Source of the DNA: Auricularia sp. M13
Taxonomy: Eukaryota > Basidiomycota > Agaricomycetes > Auriculariales > Auriculariaceae
DNA length: 64,000 nucleotides
Direction: 5' to 3'
Assembly: GCA_037042915.1 (NCBI GenBank)
Contig: CM073204.1
Location: forward strand, 186,001-250,000
Numbering within the stretch: position 1 is the stretch's first letter; each line of letters begins with the position of its first letter. Below, piece by piece: positions 42,209-51,958 of this stretch. Below the pieces are notes generated by a model. The model was not told the origin of the DNA. It saw nothing but the letters and a program-made list of their open reading frames with translations, and made no database searches. The position numbers and the translations under genes were made by a program.

Positions 42209-43249
42209 TCATTCGCCCGTCCAGAATATGTCGCACAAGTCCGTGTGCGCGGCCACGATGTCGTCTACCGAGCGCCAGTATCGCAGGAACGCGTCAGACT
42301 TCCAGCGTCCCGACATCTTGACGACGTCCGTGTCCACCCCGAGTCGCAAGAGGGCCGTAGTACCTCCTATGCGAAAGCAGTGACCCGACACGGTCTGCAT
42401 GCCCGCTGCAGACCAAATCTCGTTCAGACGTGACAAGAACGCCTTCTTTGTGAGCGCGCGCAAGGTGTCGTCGTCGGTACGGTACGAGAAGAGGGCGTCA
42501 TTCGGTCCAAGTCGATTGCCACGCGCGTGGTGTCTGAGAGCACACGAAGGATCGTTGTGCCGTTTCGAGAGGTAAGCCCACTCGCCTCTGTGTGCGCACT
42601 TCGTCTTCGGCAGCCAAAGAACGGTGACCTTCTGGCCAACGGAGCCTCCCGCGTCCTCACTGAACTTGATGTGACGGTAGGCCGGCAGGCGCGCAAAATC
42701 GTAGCGCCGTGAGAATGTGAGCAACGGATGATTCCTGACAGAGGAGACCCCGTGAGACTGCCGGCTCTGCTGCTTCCTCTTCCTACGATGCTGCCCGCGA
42801 AGGCCTGGCGTGCAAAGAAGATCGCCAACATGGCGGGTGCGCAGGCCAGACTTACTACAGCCGTCCAGGGCATCAGCCATGGCCTCAAACGGCTTGCTTC
42901 CCCAGGCCCCCCGAAAAGTCCTATATAGGTCCGAGTCACGGGACCATCGGAATTGGCACTTTTCTGCCCGACCTCCGAGCCGTGGGACCATCATCCTAAG
43001 GCTTTTTGAGACCCAGGTCCAATTTTCATGGGACCATCGGAAGTGGTCGGTCTCTGGCCGAAGAACGAGCCGGGCCCAAAATGATATCAAAACAGGTGAG
43101 AGACAACGGTCAGTGAAAGAGAATGGTCCCAAAAGCGCATTTTGAATTAGATTATACATACAAGTAACATATTTACCAAATGGCAAAGGGAATAAAGGCA
43201 CAGTGCGGGTTCCGAGGTGTGATCCGATGTACGGACCGGCGCAAAGCAC
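42209..43249 (-). CDS. Tyrosine recombinase (DIRS/Crypton-like)
   Basis: The C-terminal half is a tyrosine recombinase catalytic domain. SGHCFRIGGTTALLRLGVDT holds the H-X2-R motif (42365-42385), GRWKSDAFLRYWRSV supplies the His/Trp-position residue and the nucleophile Tyr (codon 42278-42280), and LPKTKCAHRGEW with CALRHH matches the strand and turn before it. Such domains are common in Agaricomycetes and occur in DIRS-type retrotransposons and Cryptons. No reverse transcriptase is visible next to it, so I cannot choose between them. The first 100 codons overlap a repeat region (GGGACCATC) and may not belong to the protein; the real start could be further in. It looks like a fossil fragment, not a whole element. 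Confidence 0.6.
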   Translation of the reverse strand: MLCAGPYIGSHLGTRTVPLFPLPFGKYVTCMYNLIQNALLGPFSFTDRCLSPVLISFWARLVLRPETDHFRWSHENWTWVSKSLRMMVPRLGGRAEKCQFRWSRDSDLYRTFRGAWGSKPFEAMADALDGCSKSGLRTRHVGDLLCTPGLRGQHRRKRKQQSRQSHGVSSVRNHPLLTFSRRYDFARLPAYRHIKFSEDAGGSVGQKVTVLWLPKTKCAHRGEWAYLSKRHNDPSCALRHHARGNRLGPNDALFSYRTDDDTLRALTKKAFLSRLNEIWSAAGMQTVSGHCFRIGGTTALLRLGVDTDVVKMSGRWKSDAFLRYWRSVDDIVAAHTDLCDIFWTGE

Positions 43250-43354
43250 CGGAAGCTCCGAGCAGTTGGGACCATCGTCTGAACCCGATTTGAGTGGTCC
43301 GAGCCGCTGGGACCATCGGAATGAAGGGTCCAGAGGGCGGTTTTGGGACCATCA
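42940..43354. repeat. Dispersed GGGACCATC repeats
   Basis: GGGACCATC recurs at about 42940, 42983, 43030, 43268, 43309 and 43345, mostly followed by GGAA or ATCC, with one inverted copy near 43125. Spacing within each cluster is 36-47 bases. The stretch overlaps the 5' part of the recombinase frame. Confidence 0.7.
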
Positions 43355-43822
43355 TCCTGAGCACTCTGCGGATCGGACCTCTCATATACTTTTTGGGGGG
43401 CCTGCTTCCCCTCGGAAAACCCCCAGCAAAAAACCCCGGGTGCAGGCCACAGAAAATGAGGCCCGTTGTCACTGATAATTGCCTTCATCACTTCTAATAC
43501 ATGTATAGATGACGCCCAGCACTTGCTCTGGCAGGGCTGAGGCTCTACCAGCAGTCTGATGCTTCTGTAGCTGGTCTCTAATTGTAGCTCATTCTTCCAG
43601 TGTTTTGGGGTCTTGTCCCTGAGATTTTCCCCAATCACCCTGAATCCGGGTATACAGATAGCCAGTATACATTCAGAATTAATGTTGGCGACAGATTTTG
43701 TAGTAATGCTTTGGTTCAGATGCTCCCATATGAACAACAGTTTTCAATGACACATTACTTCCCAAAAAGGGCATGTCACGTCACATGTGACAGCGTCGGA
43801 TGACTGTACATGATTGCTACCT
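43355..43822. other. Spacer left of the chromovirus
   Basis: No gene supported. Includes a G8 run near 43395 and C/A-rich runs. The five bases before the LTR (TACCT) do not match the five after the right LTR (GAAAT). Confidence 0.4.
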
Positions 43823-44151
43823 TACAAGTAGACGGGAGCTATTTATACTAGAGCGGGATAGAGAGCGGAACAGAGACACATCAGTCGGAACAGGATCTAG
43901 AATATTCCTATGACGCAAGTGTGCTGCGGAAGTGACGTAGTACCTACGTGGGACTGACGTGGTGTAGAATGAGAGAGAACGAGATAGAGGGAGAGAGTGA
44001 GATGGAACAAGATAGAAGCGGAAATCGGAACAGGTAGAGATCACGGAGAGCGGAACGGATATACAATCGGAGATCACGGATTACGGAGCGGAAATAAAGC
44101 GGATATCAGGTCGGAGGCAAACGGAGGCAAACTGGATGCATGGGCGTAACA
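43823..44151 (-). repeat. 3' LTR of the chromovirus
   Basis: 329 bases; on the minus strand it starts TGTTACGCCCATGC and ends CTACTTGTA. It is rich in GAGCGGAA-type repeats. Confidence 0.9.
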
Positions 44152-44152
44152 G

Positions 44153-44166
44153 TATCCCCCCTTTTA
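44153..44166 (-). other. Polypurine tract of the chromovirus
   Basis: TATCCCCCCTTTTA on the + strand, i.e. a purine-rich run on the coding strand directly before the 3' LTR, where plus-strand DNA synthesis is primed. An identical 14-mer lies inside pol at 47674-47687. Confidence 0.8.
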
Positions 44167-44300
44167 GGACCTGAGCCCTCGAAGGTCGGAATTCTGCTGG
44201 CGGATTTCGGTTGGCGGAAATCGGAATTCGAAGTGAATTGGCTGGGTCGAGAAAGTGGGATTGAGTTTGGCCCGAATTATTTTGGTCGCTTTGGTCGCCT

Positions 44301-44310
44301 AAGTATATAA
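44301..44310 (+). promoter_or_regulatory. TATA box of the antisense extra gene
   Basis: AAGTATATAA lies 50-60 bases upstream of the first ATG (44361) of the + strand gene inside the minus-strand retroelement, a normal distance for a fungal RNA polymerase II promoter. Confidence 0.6.
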
Positions 44311-44360
44311 TGCGACGGTCGGACTTTGGAGTGGAAAACAACTCTAGTCCTTTGACCACC

Positions 44361-45736
44361 ATGTCGAGGATGATCGAGACTCGCCCGAAGACGCGTGGTT
44401 CAGCGAGTCGACACGTCTCCAGGCCGCGGGCCACGACGCCGAGATTTTCCTTCTTAAGAAGGCCGGCATCAGGCGGGCGGAAAGCGAGGTCGACCAGGCG
44501 GCCTTGGAGGATTTCGTCTCGCGCGAATATTACCAATCGGGCGCCACCTGCTTCGAGGAGCTGGTGTCGGATCTGCAGGTGCAGGTCCTTCGTCGGAACT
44601 CGGCGGAGAAGACCTTGGAGCAGATCGTCGTGTCGGACAAGGACTCCGCGGTCATGGCGCGCTACAAGGTGGAGGAGCGGAAGAACGCGGAGGATACGCT
44701 CCGCGACGTCAAGGGACTCCTGTCGGAGTACATGGAGGACCTCGACAAGATTGTCGGGATCGTACGCAAGGATTGGGAGGAGCACATGAGTCGGATTTCG
44801 GAATCTTGAGCGGTGGTAAACTGATTTTGCGAATAGTTGCCCAAGTTCCGCACCGACTTCGCAGCGGCGCAGGCAGAGATTGCGGCGGAAGCGGAGCGGA
44901 AGAAAGCGGAGGCAGAGCAGCGGAGGGCGGAGGAGGAGCAGGGAAGCCCAGCGGATGACGCGGGCGAGACCCTTGAGGGCGACAAGCCCGACGTCGAGGA
45001 GCCGCAGGCCGGCGCGGCGGAAGAAGAGGAGGCCCTTGGGGCAAAGGGCGAGCCTTTCGTAAGTAGTGTCGGCTTTCGGATTTCCGCGTCGGATCTGACA
45101 TCGGAGTAGCCGACCAAGTGCTCGCGTTGCGCTCAGCGCGACATCGAGTGTGTGCGGCGGATTACGAATTTGTCGCGCACCACTAAGAGTTGCTACGCCT
45201 GCATCAAGGGCAAAAAGGTCTGCTCGCACCACCCGGGCAAAAGGTCGAAGGCGGGTGCGGTCGTGGTGGCGGAAAAGAGCGGAGCAGCGGACGCCGCTCC
45301 GAAGCGGAAGAGGAAGGCGGTGAGTGCGGCGGAGGTTACGTCGGACGACGAGGTGGAGATCGTCCAGACAACGAAGGGTGCGAGGGCGGGTCCGGCGGCA
45401 GCTCAGGCGGCGGGCCCCAACTTGGTGGAGGTGCTCCAGTCGCTTATGACGGCCAACCGGCGCGAGGCGGACAACATGGCGGGCGTCGCGGCGGCTTTGG
45501 CGAGGATGGAGCCGTTGGTGAGGAGGATCGCGGATGCGATGGAGCGCCAGGCAGATGCGTTGGAGGTCCGCAACGCGATTGCAACAGGCGGACCAGCGGA
45601 GGTGGACGACGAGAACATCCGCGTCATCTCCAGGGAGCGGTCGAAATCCGCTCCGCTGGGAACGAAGCGTTCTCGTCCCGAGTCCGGCCCAAGCGGACCT
45701 CTGCCCAAGAAACCTCGTCCTGACGCGAAGAAATGA
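44361..45736 (+). CDS. Antisense extra gene: Zn2Cys6-like, coiled-coil protein
   Basis: Coding blocks on the + strand (about 44361-44809, 44831-45060 and 45110-45736) are separated by short intron-like gaps. The first block is helical and charged (LLSEYMEDLDKIVGIVRKDW); the second is a Glu/Ala-rich coiled coil (AEAERKKAEAEQRRAEEEQG). The last block opens with six cysteines in two C-X2-C-X6-C groups (CSRCAQRDIEC and CYACIKGKKVC, codons 45119-45221) 13 residues apart, the spacing of a fungal Zn2Cys6 DNA-binding cluster. A basic segment, a helix (EVLQSLMTANRREADNMAGV) and a basic tail KKPRPDAKK follow. It ends at 45734-45736, just past the end of pol on the other strand. It may be a DNA- or RNA-binding regulator carried by the element. 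The start and splice pattern are not certain. Confidence 0.65.
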
Positions 45737-46057
45737 TCTCGAAAAACGACTTGACAACATGTAAAATGTAGATAGCGAAATTTGTTGTCGGAAATGGAAG
45801 CGAAGTTAATGGCGGAAAATGAGGTCGGAAATGAAACGAAGAATAACTTGAGAATGAGTGACTGTTGATAACGCGTGAGTTTGTCGGAAGTGACTGTGTC
45901 GGATTTTGCTGTCGGAAGCGGATGTCGGGATATGAGTGATTTGACTTGAAAGAATGTGGTCGGTATTGTCGGAAATCGAATGAGCGGACTTGAAGGTCGA
46001 ATAGCAGAAACGAGAGGCGGAAAACGATGAGCGGAATTAGGAGACGGAGGCGCGACT

Positions 46058-49000
46058 TCAGCGCTGAATGTACGAGAGGAACATCTCGTACGACCCAGGC
46101 TGATTGGGGTACTGCTCGTGGAACTCGCGGATTAGGTCGGGAGAATGTTCGCATTCGGTCGCGGGAAGTTCTTGGACTTCGTCGTCTTTGCCATCATAGC
46201 CTTTCCACTTGACAGTGTACAGGAGCTTGACTCGGCGGCGGTTATCGATGCGAGACGAGAGGATTTCTGACACCTCGTACTCTGTTTGTCCGTCGACAAT
46301 GACTGGCGGAGGCGGATCTTGATGCCGACCCTCAATCTCATCGGGGAAGAATGGCTCGAGCTGCGAGATGTGGAAGACGGGATGAATGGCGCGGAGATAG
46401 TCGGGGAACTCGATGGTGTAGGACTGCGGACCAGGTTGAGCGATAACCTTGAAAGGACCAAGGAAGGGTTCGGCGAGTTTCTTGGTCGGACGAGTAGTCC
46501 GAATGTGTTCCGCCAGGACGTAAGTCTTTTCTCCGACCTTGAGGTTCGGAGGCGGAGCTCGTCGGGCGTTGGCGGAAGCGGAATAGCGGGACTGCGCATG
46601 CGCGATCTGCTCTTTGAGGGCGGATTGCACTTCGTGGATGTCGACAGCGTAGTCACGCGCGCGAGCGGAAGTGATGTCGCGTTCGGGGTACACCGTCAGG
46701 TTCGGATGATGACCCTTGTTGGCGAAAAACGGAGAAATGCCCGTCGAGTCGTTGGGCGTGTTGTTGTAGGTGAACTCCGCTAGCGGAAGAACCTCGGACC
46801 AGTTGGACTGCTGATAGTTGCAGTAGATGCGGAGATACTGCTCGAGAGTCTGGTTGACGCGTTCAACTTGTCCGTTCGCCTCAGGATGGTGTCCGGAGGT
46901 GAAGCGCATCTTAATGTTGAGCAGAGTTCCGAGGGAGCGGAAGAAGCGAGAAACAAACTCAGAGCTGCGGTCGGAAGCGACGTGGGACGGGGCTCCGTGC
47001 TTGGAGAAGACGTGCATAAGGAAAAGGCGGGCTAGCTCTTCGGAAGTGATCTCGTCCGTCGTCAGAATAAAGATGCCTTGCTTGGAGAGGCAGTCGACAA
47101 CGACGAGGATGGCGGTAAAGCCGTTGGATGCGGGGAGCTGTTCGATGAAGTCCATCGAGATGGCGTCCCAGGGACGGTGCGGAATAGGGAGCGGTTGAAG
47201 ACGTCCGTAGGGCTTGTGACGACGAGACTTGTTCCGTCCGCAATTGACGCAGGACTGGACGTATTTCCGAATGTAGAGGCGGAGATTGGGCCAGTAGTAT
47301 TCGCGGGAAACGATCTTGAGAGTCTTGTTCTGGCCAGGATGTCCGGCAAGCGGATGATCGTACCTATCGCGGAGAATGCAGAGGCGGAGATCCGTCGAGT
47401 TCGGAACGTAGATGCGGTTCTTGTAGAGAAGGAACCCATCGTCGGATTTCGTCCAATCGCGTTTGTCGTCGGAACCCAGCTCAGAGATAACTTCTTGAGC
47501 GAGGTCGTCGGCGTCGTAGGCGGAGCGGATGTCGTTGTGGAGCGTCTCGGTGTCCATGAGAGCCGCAGCGCGGAGGAAGACTTCCTCAGAGTAGGTAGCA
47601 CGTAAAGAAGCGGAAAGTTGGTCGGAAGTGAAAACAGGGCGGAAATTCTGCGGATTAGCACCGGCGTAGCCGCTATCCCCCCTTTTAAGATAGACGTCGT
47701 AACGGCGGGTTAGAGCATCGGGCTTCCCACCAAGACGACCGGGGCGGAAGCGGATTAGAAGGTTGAAAGCGGAAAGGAACTCCGACCAGCGGGCTTGGCG
47801 TCGGGTTAACATCTTGGTAGTACTGAAATACTCCAAGTTCTTGTGATCGGTTACGACGTCTATTGGGACTTCAGCGCCTTCAAGGTAATGTCGCCAGATC
47901 TGGAAGGACTCGAAGATGGCGAGAAGCTCCTTGTCATGCGTGTCGTAGTTCAATTCCGTCGCCGTGAGCGTGCGGGAATGGAAAGCTACAGGGTGGACTG
48001 TTCTGTCTGGTAGGATGTGCGAGAAAATGGCGGCAATAGCGTAATCCGACACGTCGGTCTCGACGACGCGCGGAAGAGTCGGATCGAAGTGGTGGAGAAC
48101 GGGAGCCTTGGTGAAGGCGGATTTGAGCGTCTCGAAAGACAGTTTACAGGCGGCGTCGAAGTTCCAGTGGGCGGATTTGCGGGTTAGACGCGTAAGCGGA
48201 ACAACGATGTCGGAATAGCCGTGAACAAAACGGCGGTAAAAGTTGGCGAAGCCGAGGAACGACTGGATGTCGCGGACGTTGCGCGGCTGAGGCCACTCGA
48301 GGATGGTGGTGACCTTCTTCGGATCCATGGAGATGCCGTCAGTTCCGATGATGTAGCCGAGGAACTCAATCTTTTCCGCGTGGAACTCGCACTTCTCCGG
48401 CTTGCAGTAGAGGTCGTGCTGGCGGAGTCGGCAGAGAACTTCGCGGACATGTTCTTTGTGCTTGGACTCGTCGTCGGAATAGATGAGGATGTCATCGAGG
48501 TAGACGACTACGGTGACGTCGAGTAGGTCGGAAAAGATGTCGTTCATGAAACGTTGGAATGCGGCGGGAGCGTTGGTTAATCCGAAGGGCATGACGAGGT
48601 ACTCGTAAGTTCTGTAGCGGGTGCGAAATGCGGTCTTCCACTCATCGCCGGCGGCGATGCGGACATTGGAATATCCGACGCGGAGATCAAGCTTGGTGAA
48701 CTTCTTCGCGGTGCGGAGTCGATCCAACGTGGAGGAAATGAGCGGGAGCGGATACTTGTCTTTCCGCGTGATCTTGTTAAGTCCGCGGTAGTCGACGCAG
48801 AGGCGGAGGCTACCGTCAGCTTTCTTGACGAAGAGGACCGGAGCTCCGCCCGGGGACGAGCTAGAGCGGATATGGCCCTTGGAGAGATTCTCCTGAATGT
48901 ACTCGCGGAGCGCAAGTTGCTCGGGCTCCGACAGAGAATAGATCGGACCAGAGGGGAGTGACTTGCCATCCTCCATGTCGATCTTGAGGTCGTATGGGCG

Positions 49001-49768
49001 GTGTTCCGGCAGGCGGTTAGACGCCTCTTTGGAGAACACATCCAAGAAGTCGTGATAGGCTTCGGGAATGCCTTCTCTGCTCTCGGACGCCGGGTTAGCG
49101 GAGGCGGACCAAGCGGAACTAAGCGGGTCTCGAATATAGATGGCGGAAACCATCGAGCCCCGCATGTGGCGGACATAGTCGAAGGCCGCCGCGCCAATAA
49201 TCTTGATGTCGACTCGGGCGGCAGCGGCGCGAAGCGCAGTTTCGTCCATCGTAGGTGTGGGCGGAACAGTTGGCGGAGATGGGTCGGAAGGAGACGCGTA
49301 GAAACGCGGAACAGAGTCGCGACCGGAAGAGGATTCCGAGTCGTCTGCAGAGAACCCAGGAGCAAAGTCGTGGGTTGCCGTCGGAGAGATCCGCGTGTTG
49401 AACTCGATGCGGCCGTTAAACCAGTCAATCCGAGGATTGTAGCGGCGTAGCCAGCGGTGTCCTAACACGGCGGAACACGACGGGTCGAGCTTGGTAAGCA
49501 AGAAGTGGATGATCATCGGGGTTCCGTTCGGAAAACGGACGGGTAGGGTCACAAAGTGGGTTATGAGCCCTCGAGAGGATCCGTCGAACAAGCGCAAGCG
49601 GAGCGGGTGATCGAGCGGAAAGCGCGGAAGTTTATATTGATCAGCAAAGCCAATGTCTAAGAACTGGTCTTCTGATCCAGAGTCAATGAGAGTGCGAAAT
49701 GTCGGAACAGGGTCGGAAGAAAGGGGTATGATGAGTGCGTCTTGCTCGGTGAGTGCGGCGGCATTCAA
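46058..49768 (-). CDS. pol: pol of the chromovirus (PR, RT, RNase H, IN, chromodomain)
   Basis: A 1236-codon frame. Protease: FRTLIDSGSEDQFLD near residues 24-38. Reverse transcriptase: LSEPEQLALREYIQENLSKG, FVKKADGSLRLCVDYRGLN, VMPFGLTNAPAAFQ and VVYLDDILIYS (residues about 270-440). RNase H: VVETDVSDYAIAAIFSHILP and TDHKNLEYF (about 570-680). Integrase: HPLAGHPGQNKTLKIVSREY with CVNCGRNK, core SMDFIEQLP, SDRSSEFVSRFF and PEANGQVERVNQTLEQ (about 830-1000). The last 70 residues form a chromodomain (YEVSEILSSRIDNRRRVKLL then YTVKWKGYD), which in chromoviruses targets integration to marked chromatin. The frame looks intact. Confidence 0.93.
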   Translation of the reverse strand: MNAAALTEQDALIIPLSSDPVPTFRTLIDSGSEDQFLDIGFADQYKLPRFPLDHPLRLRLFDGSSRGLITHFVTLPVRFPNGTPMIIHFLLTKLDPSCSAVLGHRWLRRYNPRIDWFNGRIEFNTRISPTATHDFAPGFSADDSESSSGRDSVPRFYASPSDPSPPTVPPTPTMDETALRAAAARVDIKIIGAAAFDYVRHMRGSMVSAIYIRDPLSSAWSASANPASESREGIPEAYHDFLDVFSKEASNRLPEHRPYDLKIDMEDGKSLPSGPIYSLSEPEQLALREYIQENLSKGHIRSSSSPGGAPVLFVKKADGSLRLCVDYRGLNKITRKDKYPLPLISSTLDRLRTAKKFTKLDLRVGYSNVRIAAGDEWKTAFRTRYRTYEYLVMPFGLTNAPAAFQRFMNDIFSDLLDVTVVVYLDDILIYSDDESKHKEHVREVLCRLRQHDLYCKPEKCEFHAEKIEFLGYIIGTDGISMDPKKVTTILEWPQPRNVRDIQSFLGFANFYRRFVHGYSDIVVPLTRLTRKSAHWNFDAACKLSFETLKSAFTKAPVLHHFDPTLPRVVETDVSDYAIAAIFSHILPDRTVHPVAFHSRTLTATELNYDTHDKELLAIFESFQIWRHYLEGAEVPIDVVTDHKNLEYFSTTKMLTRRQARWSEFLSAFNLLIRFRPGRLGGKPDALTRRYDVYLKRGDSGYAGANPQNFRPVFTSDQLSASLRATYSEEVFLRAAALMDTETLHNDIRSAYDADDLAQEVISELGSDDKRDWTKSDDGFLLYKNRIYVPNSTDLRLCILRDRYDHPLAGHPGQNKTLKIVSREYYWPNLRLYIRKYVQSCVNCGRNKSRRHKPYGRLQPLPIPHRPWDAISMDFIEQLPASNGFTAILVVVDCLSKQGIFILTTDEITSEELARLFLMHVFSKHGAPSHVASDRSSEFVSRFFRSLGTLLNIKMRFTSGHHPEANGQVERVNQTLEQYLRIYCNYQQSNWSEVLPLAEFTYNNTPNDSTGISPFFANKGHHPNLTVYPERDITSARARDYAVDIHEVQSALKEQIAHAQSRYSASANARRAPPPNLKVGEKTYVLAEHIRTTRPTKKLAEPFLGPFKVIAQPGPQSYTIEFPDYLRAIHPVFHISQLEPFFPDEIEGRHQDPPPPVIVDGQTEYEVSEILSSRIDNRRRVKLLYTVKWKGYDGKDDEVQELPATECEHSPDLIREFHEQYPNQPGSYEMFLSYIQR
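47674..47687 (-). other. Possible central polypurine tract
   Basis: The 14-mer TATCCCCCCTTTTA (+ strand) is identical to the tract beside the 3' LTR. It lies between RNase H and integrase in pol, the position of the central tract in lentiviruses and Ty1. Confidence 0.5.
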
Positions 49769-49833
49769 CCGAGTGAATTTACGTCTCTCGGAGTTGACGC
49801 AGTCCGGTCGAGAGACGGCGGCGGGACTGCCGT

Positions 49834-51651
49834 CTAGTTTCCCTGCTTGCCGCCCTCAGCAGAGGTCGGAGCAGCGGAAGCGGAAGGGGACGCGGAGGCG
49901 GAAGTCGCGGCAGCGCGGCCCTTGGTTTCGCGGTTGTGGGCCGCCTTGCGGCACTCGCTGGCCATGTGTCCAGATTTTCCGCAGTACATGCAGAGTTTCT
50001 CCTTTATGCGCCGTTGACGTTCCTCCTCGGTGAGGTTACCGGATTTGTTGAGCTTTCCGGTCAGGTCAGGGGCGGAGGACTTCTTGGAAGACGATGCATT
50101 GGAGGTCGAAGAAGCGGATTTCGTAGCGGAAGACGAAGACTTGTGCGAAGAGGATTGGGTTGAAGCGGAGGACGACGTAGACGGCTTGGGCTTCTTGTGC
50201 TGATGCGAATGGTTCTTGTCCTTCTTGGTGTCGGAAGACGAGACGGATGTCAAGCTGTCGGCATTGCGTTCGATGGTGATACCGGCGTTCCGCTGGTTGC
50301 GGTCGATACTGAGAGCCCAGGCGCGGAGGACCGTGAGATTCGTTGGGCGCGGAGCAATCTGGTTGCCCATGACTTTCTTGATGCGGTTCGGAAGTCCGGC
50401 GTAGAATTTGTCGGCAAGGACGAGTTGATTGTAACCCGACGCGCGGGCGAGAGGCTCGAAGTCGATGGCGTACTGGGCGACCTTGTGGTCCTCCGCCATC
50501 TTAAGTTTTTCCAGCTTCTCGACGGCTTCGTCGCGCGGGAAGCGGACTCCGAAGACTGCGTTGAGCTCAACCTTGAATTCCGGCCATGAGCGGAGGAACG
50601 ACAGCGGATTCCCGTCGAGGAGGAGCTCAATGTACGCCTCGTACCAAGTCCGCGCTTTTCCGATGAGGTAAGACACGGCGGTAACGATGCGGGCGTGATG
50701 CGACTCGTAAGTGGACGGGTCGCCGAGGAAGTAGTTCTCGCAGGAGGTAATCCATCCCCGGAGTTTGTCGGATTTGGTGCCGTCATACTCATCGGGGTCG
50801 CGGGTCTTGATTTTGCGGTGCGGACGATGGGCGGCAATGGCGTCTCTGTACATGTTGCGGAGACGTTCGCGGTCCACGTCCGAGTCGAAGTCGGGAGGGC
50901 CGCCAGGGGGGCCTGGAGGTCCGGGAGGTCCAGGAGGTCCGCCAGCTCCGCCGCCACCCGGCGGGCCAGGAGGTCCGGGCGGAGGTGCGATACTTCCGCC
51001 AACAGAGTCGCTGGGATGCGGGTGCGGATGTGAGCCCGAAGGCGTATGATGACTGGAGTGGTAGCCGGAGTGGTGGCTGGAACCTAGAGGTCCGCCTCCG
51101 CCGCCTCCGCCACCTCCGCCAGGTCCGCTACCGTGAGAGGAAGGCGGATTACTGGGGTGAGACGGAGGTCCGCGCGGGGCGGAATGGACGCAAGATGAAT
51201 GGAGAGAGTGCGGATTGGCGTGGCAGAACGGATTGTAACAGCGTGGGTGTGGGACCGACGCTACGGAGGTTGCGGACGAGTCTCGGGACGGCGGCAGTTC
51301 AATGAACCATGGTCCGAGGTTTTCCTGCGACAGCGGCAGTGCGCGCGGCAGTGACGGGGTTGGGGTCTGCGAGCTCGGAGGTGCAGTCCCTGATCCCGGC
51401 CCGGGGTTCTCGGACCCTACGGGGTTGCCGAGGTCGTCGAAGTCGTCCGGGTGAATGGATGCTGATCCGAAAAGCGACATTGTCGGAAGTGGGGTTAGGG
51501 TGGAGAGTGTGGATGTTGACGGAGTTGTCGGAACAGCTGGTTGCTGTCGGCGTGTGCGATTGGCTTCGCGGATGAGGCGGTCAGGCGAGTTGACTGGTTG
51601 AGCAAGTGATTGAGCGTTGTTTCGGATTTGACGTCGGGTGCCACTGGCCAT
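49834..51651 (-). CDS. gag: gag of the chromovirus
   Basis: A 605-codon frame. Residues 1-190 are disordered, rich in Ser/Pro/Thr; about 165-250 is a Gly/Pro/His-rich run (GPGGGGGGGGGGPLGSS and PPGPPGPPGGGG). The capsid-like domain spans about 285-430 (DEYDGTKSDKLRGWITSCEN, AYIELLLDG). A Ser/Lys-rich linker follows, and one zinc knuckle CMYCGKSGHMASEC near residue 560. It is separated from pol by about 65 bases. Confidence 0.88.
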   Translation of the reverse strand: MASGTRRQIRNNAQSLAQPVNSPDRLIREANRTRRQQPAVPTTPSTSTLSTLTPLPTMSLFGSASIHPDDFDDLGNPVGSENPGPGSGTAPPSSQTPTPSLPRALPLSQENLGPWFIELPPSRDSSATSVASVPHPRCYNPFCHANPHSLHSSCVHSAPRGPPSHPSNPPSSHGSGPGGGGGGGGGGPLGSSHHSGYHSSHHTPSGSHPHPHPSDSVGGSIAPPPGPPGPPGGGGAGGPPGPPGPPGPPGGPPDFDSDVDRERLRNMYRDAIAAHRPHRKIKTRDPDEYDGTKSDKLRGWITSCENYFLGDPSTYESHHARIVTAVSYLIGKARTWYEAYIELLLDGNPLSFLRSWPEFKVELNAVFGVRFPRDEAVEKLEKLKMAEDHKVAQYAIDFEPLARASGYNQLVLADKFYAGLPNRIKKVMGNQIAPRPTNLTVLRAWALSIDRNQRNAGITIERNADSLTSVSSSDTKKDKNHSHQHKKPKPSTSSSASTQSSSHKSSSSATKSASSTSNASSSKKSSAPDLTGKLNKSGNLTEEERQRRIKEKLCMYCGKSGHMASECRKAAHNRETKGRAAATSASASPSASAAPTSAEGGKQGN

Positions 51652-51958
51652 ACAACTCGAGAGTGCTCGAGTTTCAAAATACTGTTACGATCGTGCCCTC
51701 TCGGATCAAGGGGAGATCCACAGAGCCCGCGTCGGAACTAAAGGGCGGACACGGCGGACCACAGTGCGCTATTGAACACACCGGCACACGCGAGTGTAAG
51801 GTCAGGGTGGAAATCGGAGAACGGGCGGAACTCAGCAAGCAGAGCACGGGAGCTCCGATAGCGGAGTCCGTCAATCGGGTTGGGACTTGAGGACGAGAGC
51901 GAGTAGAGCAGATTGCGGAAGTGAGAGGATCGAGTTTGATTTCGAAACTGAGGTACGG

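Noticed and set aside
44081-45760. 559-codon minus-strand frame opposite the antisense extra gene
   Set aside because: It reads through the LTR and has Leu/Arg-rich composition typical of the reverse of a GC-rich gene. The + strand has the cysteine motif, TATA box and intron signals.
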